NCBI RefSeq assembly: GCF_009870125.1 | Contig: NC_046683.1 | Location: 14,331,001 to 14,395,000 of the forward strand | Origin: Drosophila pseudoobscura | Lineage: Eukaryota; Arthropoda; Insecta; Diptera; Drosophilidae | Length of the DNA stretch: 64,000 nt | Direction of reading: 5' to 3' | Shown here: positions 59,700 to 64,000 of the stretch, in pieces | Numbering within the stretch: the stretch's first letter is position 1 | How the letters are laid out: each line of letters begins with the position of its first letter | The notes under the pieces: model-generated | What the model was told of the DNA's origin: nothing | What the model saw: the letters and a program-made list of their open reading frames with translations, nothing else | Database searches by the model: none | Made by a program: the position numbers and the translations under genes

Positions 59700-61083
59700 T
59701 ATTATATCATAAGCTACTGCAAATGCGTAAAAATCATTGGCAATGAAAATGGAATGGTCACTGTGTCACACTCTACTATCATGATATCCCAATACGTACT
59801 TAATTTGTTGCGCCTGGATGAGGTACTTCTATATAATGGCAAGGATTCGAGAGAAAGTAAAAATTAACGTAGAATTTACTTTTAATCTGGTATAGTTTGT
59901 TTACTATAATATATTTATTTATTTTTCTTTTTCACTTTGACTTTTGACCAGTGTGACCGTAGATTTATCGTTAAAATATACCGTCCGACCCTCAAAAATA
60001 TACCAAAATATGCCGTATCATTTTGAAAATATACCGTAAATATTTTGACGATTTCAAGTTCCATTATACATATTCCTCGATTTTGATATTCCATGGAATA
60101 TTACTAGCTAGCTAATACCCTCAGATCCAAATGTATAATTTTTTTCGATTATTAAATCAATTTCCTACAAGACTGTTCAACTTTAAGTTCTTGTCTTTAT
60201 TGGATTGTTTATAAAATAAGGTTTAGGGACAACAATGTATTTACTAAAGGCGACACCTGATGGGAAAATGTGAACGTTTCAAACATGTTCGCCCGTTTTT
60301 TTTTTTTTCATATAAGCCCCATGAGGCGCCAGTGGGAAAAACCTCCGTTATCCTCTCTTTGACATGCCGTTATTTTCCGAGATTTTTGAAAAAATTGAGA
60401 TTTTGATGGTTAAAGATCAGGAATTCGATGTTGATCACGAATTAGTATTCGATATGGCCAGGGACATGGCTCTAAGTGGTGTTTCTACACGGTTTCTACA
60501 CTGGTGCAGTTGTCAAGATTCAAGTTACCCGATTCAAGTTCGGTTATCAATACTATCGACTGGATACGAGTGGTGCGCGCCAAATATAAATCATTTGAAA
60601 GTGAATGAGCGAAAAGGTAGTTCTTCAGTTTAAACTCTTGGGATGCTACAAACTTCTCTGTTTTTCGTTGTTGCAAGCGTTTGCAATATTTATTTAATGT
60701 TGCATATACATAAAATAGATGTATATACGTCATATGTGTGTGTGTGTGGGTGTGTGTAAATTAAATTGTTTTTGTAGTACAAAAGTTATAACAAAATAAA
60801 TAACAAGAAATTATTTAATACATACAATATTACTCAAACATACATATTATAATCGTAATGCAATCGTGCACGCATCCCACGATTGCCATACATTTTGGTT
60901 TACCAGGTGAAGTCCTCCCTCCAGCCCATTTCCCAAAAAACCCCCTCTTTCGCTTCCATTTCCGTGTCGGCCGTTGGGTAAATAATGAAATACAAGCACA
61001 GGCATGGGAAGTGAGGGCCGGCTTGGACTGGTCTGAACTGAACTGAACTGAAGTGGATGAAGGTGTAGATGAGATGCCACCGC
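59700..61083. other. Intergenic DNA with an orphan 89-codon frame
   Basis: Apart from the promoter cluster and ATG-start frame 60364-60633 (MPLFSEIFEKIEILMVKDQ then EFDVDHELVFDMARDMALSG), no gene is recognised. The frame has a fairly protein-like first half, but I cannot place it in any family. TG repeats lie at 60737-60757. The part next to 61083 should be the 3' UTR of the nucleosidase-like gene. Confidence 0.4.
59949..60060 (-). promoter_or_regulatory. Cluster of Ohler motif 1 and motif 6 copies
   Basis: On the minus strand CGGTCACACTG (59949-59959) matches core-promoter motif 1 (YGGTCACACTR). Next to it are repeated AATATACC/GGTATATT words (59970-60050; about five), which fit motif 6 (KTYRGTATWTTT). 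These are typical of fly housekeeping promoters and lie 250-360 bp upstream of MMADHC in the matching orientation, implying a long or spliced 5' UTR for that gene. Confidence 0.55.
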
Positions 61084-63396
61084 TCAGACATTGGTGGGCG
61101 CATCCATGCCACAGATGACCGACTTGACGACCGCCGCTGCCGAAAGGGCGGCAAAGTTCTGCCACTTGCGGGTGGACATGCCGTCCTTGTAGTCGGAGAT
61201 GCCCTTGACCAGAATGAAGCTCTCGCGGCAATTGCCGATAATGCTGTCAAGGACGCTGCTCATCTCCACATCGGTGGCCAGGAGGCCGTACTTGCGAGCA
61301 AACTGGGTGCGCAGATCGTCGCTGCGGACGAGATCCCGGCCAGAGCCAATCGGACCGAGATGCAGCCGCAGGCGGGGCACACCGTTCACCTCGTCGGCGG
61401 CAATGGGATGGGCCACCTCGATGACCTCGTTGTTGCCGATGTTCATGAAGAGCTTGTCCGTCTTGGGGTCCGGCCGCCCGAAGTCGCTCTCCGTCTTCTG
61501 GGCGAGCGTCTGCTGGGCCTGACCCAGATAGCTCTCCCAAGGACGCTTCAGCTCCATGTTTGCCTGCAGACTCTCGGCGATCTGCTGCAGTGAGTCGTTG
61601 ATCGGAAAATAGGTCTTCACATCCTCGCCGCTCTTGTACAAATACACATACGGCTTCTCCTTGCTGTAATTGAATGATTGAATCGAATTCGGACTCGGAC
61701 TAAGACTCAGACCCAGACACGTACCTGTTGCTTAGGAGTGCCCGCTGTTTGTCCACGTACGAGATGACCACATCGCCCAGCCTCACATGCTTCTTGTAGT
61801 CGGTGTAGTGCGGCACACCGCCGGCGACGCCCACTATGAAGACAAAGTCCACCTTTTGGAATGTGCCCAGGAGCCGTGTGGTCGTGTTGCCCGTGGCAGT
61901 CATCGCCTCCCTGGTGCTGCCAACCGACGGTAGCTTTGTGCTCACTATCCGGTGTGCCCCAATGTTGCCCAAGGTATAGACATTCGATTCACCTGCGCAG
62001 AGACGGAAAGGAGAATGGAAGAACAAAACTCAGTCAATCATTCATTCCTGGATTCATTGGCGTGGGTGCTAGGGGGGTACTTAACACACATATCAACATG
62101 GAACATGGGTGCTCGGATTTTGTACAGGGTGATGGAACAGAGTGCGTGACTGGTGCGTAATCAATCCCCCAAAATGATACAAACACAAACATTAGTCCCT
62201 CCCTGGACAATCCTTTACCATAACAACACAAAACAAACAGTAAAAAAACTCACGAAAACATGGAAACAAACAGAACACAGAACGAAGCATATCCGAGGAA
62301 AATTTTGAAAGTTGATCTGCAACAGGCCAGGCCCTCCTCGAATGGCGGCAGGAAGGTTTCCCCCGAGTTTGACAATTATTGCAAGCTCATACATATATGT
62401 ACAATATAATGCCCCTATCCCATACAAGTGTTTCTTATATTATGTTATTTTTGCAGTCAAATCTTGGCCTCGATTTGTGTGCAGCAGTTTTAGATGTGGA
62501 TGTGGACGTACATAGATATTGGATATTGGAGATGTTTGGACTCGTGTATGGCTTACCAAATCTTCGTTTCTTTTTTGATTTTCTTAGGGTGTTCGTTAGA
62601 TTGGGATCGGAATCTGTTACGGGTGGTAGGCACATTCGAATGGGGTGTGGCAGAGTGGGGGAGGTTAATGTTTTGTGGTATTCGTGTGTCGCGCAGTCGC
62701 CGGGCAAGCAAAAACAAGCAATAATTTTATGCAAATTCATTCAATAATTGTTGTTGCGTAATAGTTTCATGGCGATGGGGTTGCCACCCGAGTCGTGGTT
62801 AGGATACGATTAAGAGAGGGGGGGAGGAGCGACAAAGAGAGAGAAAAAGAGAGAGAGAGAGTTGAGATATTATTAGTGAGGAGCTTGAGGATGGAGGAAG
62901 TACAGAACGTTTGCCAGCAGTCTATCGTCCACAATCGACTAATGGCCCCTCCACCTACCGACTGTGGTGTAGCGAACGAAGGTCTCCTTGTTCTCGAGCA
63001 TCGCGTCCACCGCCAGCTTCTCGCAGTACTGCGCCGTGATGATGGCAATCGTCGGCTGCTTGTTGGAGGCTATCGTCGGCATCTGTTTCACCACCTTGAT
63101 CTCCTTGTCCTCGTGATGGATGCGGGTGTAGGCATTGTACTCCATCGACTTGATCAGGCCCCGCTCCTGCAGCGACTGTATGACCAGCAGTACGTCCTGC
63201 TCGCTCCATCCGTAGTCCCTGCGAAAACAAATGACATGCGATTTTAGTTGAAAGCTCCACTGGCTGATGGATGCGAGCCACACTCACTTGGCCAGGTCCT
63301 CGGGCGAAACGGGATTGGGATAGGCCTGCTCGATCAGCTCGAGCACCTTCTCCTGTGTCAGCGGCGGAGATTCGAACTGCGATTCCTCCAGAGAAA
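61084..63396 (-). CDS. Winged-helix / nucleoside phosphorylase-like fusion protein, 5'-partial
   Basis: Minus-strand exons 63396-63288, 63218-62959, 61992-61725 and 61663-61084 (stop) join in phase. The 5'-most codons are not in the window or not recognised, because the first exon seen begins in mid-codon. The N-terminal part (LTQEKVLELIEQAYPNPVSPEDLAK|DYGWSEQDVLLVIQSLQERGLI) looks like a winged-helix-turn-helix unit. Then come ASNKQPTIAIITAQYCEKLAVDAML, FIVGVAGGVPHYTDYKKHVRLGDVV, and ATDVEMSSVLDSI with FILVKGISDYKDG. The last two correspond to the VDMEAAA...VRGISD signature of the PNP/UDP phosphorylase superfamily (MTA/SAH nucleosidase-like). A purine or nucleoside base-release activity is inferred; the catalytic Asp of SDYKDG is present. 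Intron 61993-62958 is about 1 kb. Confidence 0.75.
61993..62958 (-). other. Intron of the nucleosidase-like gene
   Basis: Donor GTCG|GTAGGT (62958-62957) and acceptor CTGCGCAG (before 61992). GA-rich tract at 62814-62860. No nested gene is convincing on either strand. Confidence 0.6.
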
Positions 63397-64000
63397 CTGC
63401 CAAAGAGAGGGAGAGAGAGACCACCATCAGTACAGGATCAGATACAGTCAGAGCTGGAGGAGCTAAGGCGCCTGGCTGCGGGGGTTATACGAGCATTTTC
63501 ATATCGCTGCAGGGGCCGTGAACGATGCAACAAAGTTAGCAGGTGGGCGTGGCTGGTGGGCTGGTTAGGCAGTGGGTGTGGTCAGGTGGTTAGCACAGAG
63601 ACGAGGACGGCACTGGGGGTGTTTCCGAGCGGTTTCGTTTGTCGAGAGACGATTAAAATGCCCAAGCAGCGTATTTTAATTGCTGTCTGCAGACAAATTG
63701 GTCTCTCAACGTGTCATTTGGGTCGGCGGAGGAGTGGGAGGGAGGGCCCCAGAGGGACGCAATGCGCAATGGACACTGATTCCTGGTTGCAAAAGGCAAC
63801 GACCTGCAACGTCTGCAGTTGGAGCAGCACAGGGCGCCAGGGTAGCGTTTGAGGAGCAAGCAGTTCAACATAGGCATAGTTTGGGAAGCGCTCCTTGCAA
63901 GCAGCAAGGACAGCAGCACGTGGCTCGGCCGACGTTTGAGAGTCAGCACAGTTTGGTGGTAGTCACTTTACTGTTTTTTGAGCAGCCTACCACAACAGTT
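63397..64000 (-). other. Upstream intron or flank of the nucleosidase-like gene
   Basis: Directly upstream of the first visible coding exon (acceptor TTTGGCAG before 63396). No further exon is recognised. A 98-codon minus-strand frame (63653-63949) has no splice context and no recognisable family. Confidence 0.45.

Noticed and set aside
63653-63949. 98-codon minus-strand frame near the edge, a possible upstream exon
   Set aside because: No donor of the needed phase is visible at its end, and there is no protein family resemblance.
1-64000. tRNA/rRNA genes, CRISPR arrays, LTR or other virus-derived elements
   Set aside because: I looked for the B-box (GGTTCGANTCC), repeat-spacer regularity, and reverse-transcriptase, capsid and envelope motifs in the frames, and found none convincing.

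Overview
The window looks like a piece of Drosophila chromosome. The evidence is intron size (mostly 55-75 bp with GTAAGT/GTGAGT donors), CAG/opa-type glutamine repeats, AT-rich UTRs, Drosophila core-promoter motifs, and proteins that match known fly genes (rudhira/BCAS3, opossum, Gclc, the neuferricin homolog). Those orthologues that I can place are on the D. melanogaster X (Muller element A), so an X-linked segment is likely. The gene order does not look like D. melanogaster, so another species group is probable, but I cannot name the species from sequence alone.

Layout. 1-13.3 kb: rudhira (+ strand), six shared exons followed by two alternative 3' terminal exons, one of them 3.6 kb long and coding a highly charged tail. 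15.3-23.2 kb: a large inverted duplication, two arms of about 3.7 kb around a 0.5 kb spacer. Each arm holds the same pair of secreted DM4/12-type cysteine protein genes (called A and B here), so there are four genes in mirror order B-A / A-B. 24.5-26.3 kb: a complete five-exon microsomal cytochrome P450. 27.5-30.9 kb: a secreted glutamine-rich protein with repeated Y-x-A-P-x-YLPP modules (- strand), with a good TATA promoter. 31-37.8 kb: gene-poor DNA with a broken UBR7-like retrocopy fragment, one copy of a dispersed repeat and a long imperfect hairpin.

37.9-41 kb: opossum (p24 cargo receptor, -) and a NUDCD1-type gene (+) share a divergent promoter. 41-54.2 kb: Gclc (glutamate-cysteine ligase catalytic subunit), whose coding exons at 51.8-54.2 kb are probably preceded by a non-coding first exon near 41.2-42.4 kb and a 9.4 kb intron rich in simple repeats. 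56.4-59.7 kb: a compact housekeeping cluster: neuferricin/CYB5D2 homolog (+), COMMD3 (+), MMADHC (-). 61-63.4 kb (to beyond the edge): a gene joining a winged-helix-like segment to an MTA/SAH-nucleosidase-like domain (-); its 5' end is outside the window.

There is no operon-like organisation. The genes are independent, apart from the duplicated DM4/12 cluster and the divergent opossum/NUDCD1 pair. I saw no retroviral, LTR or Polinton-type element, no tRNA or rRNA gene, and no CRISPR array. The most unusual object is the inverted duplication, where the inner gene pair is almost identical between arms while the outer pair has diverged, including its C-terminus.
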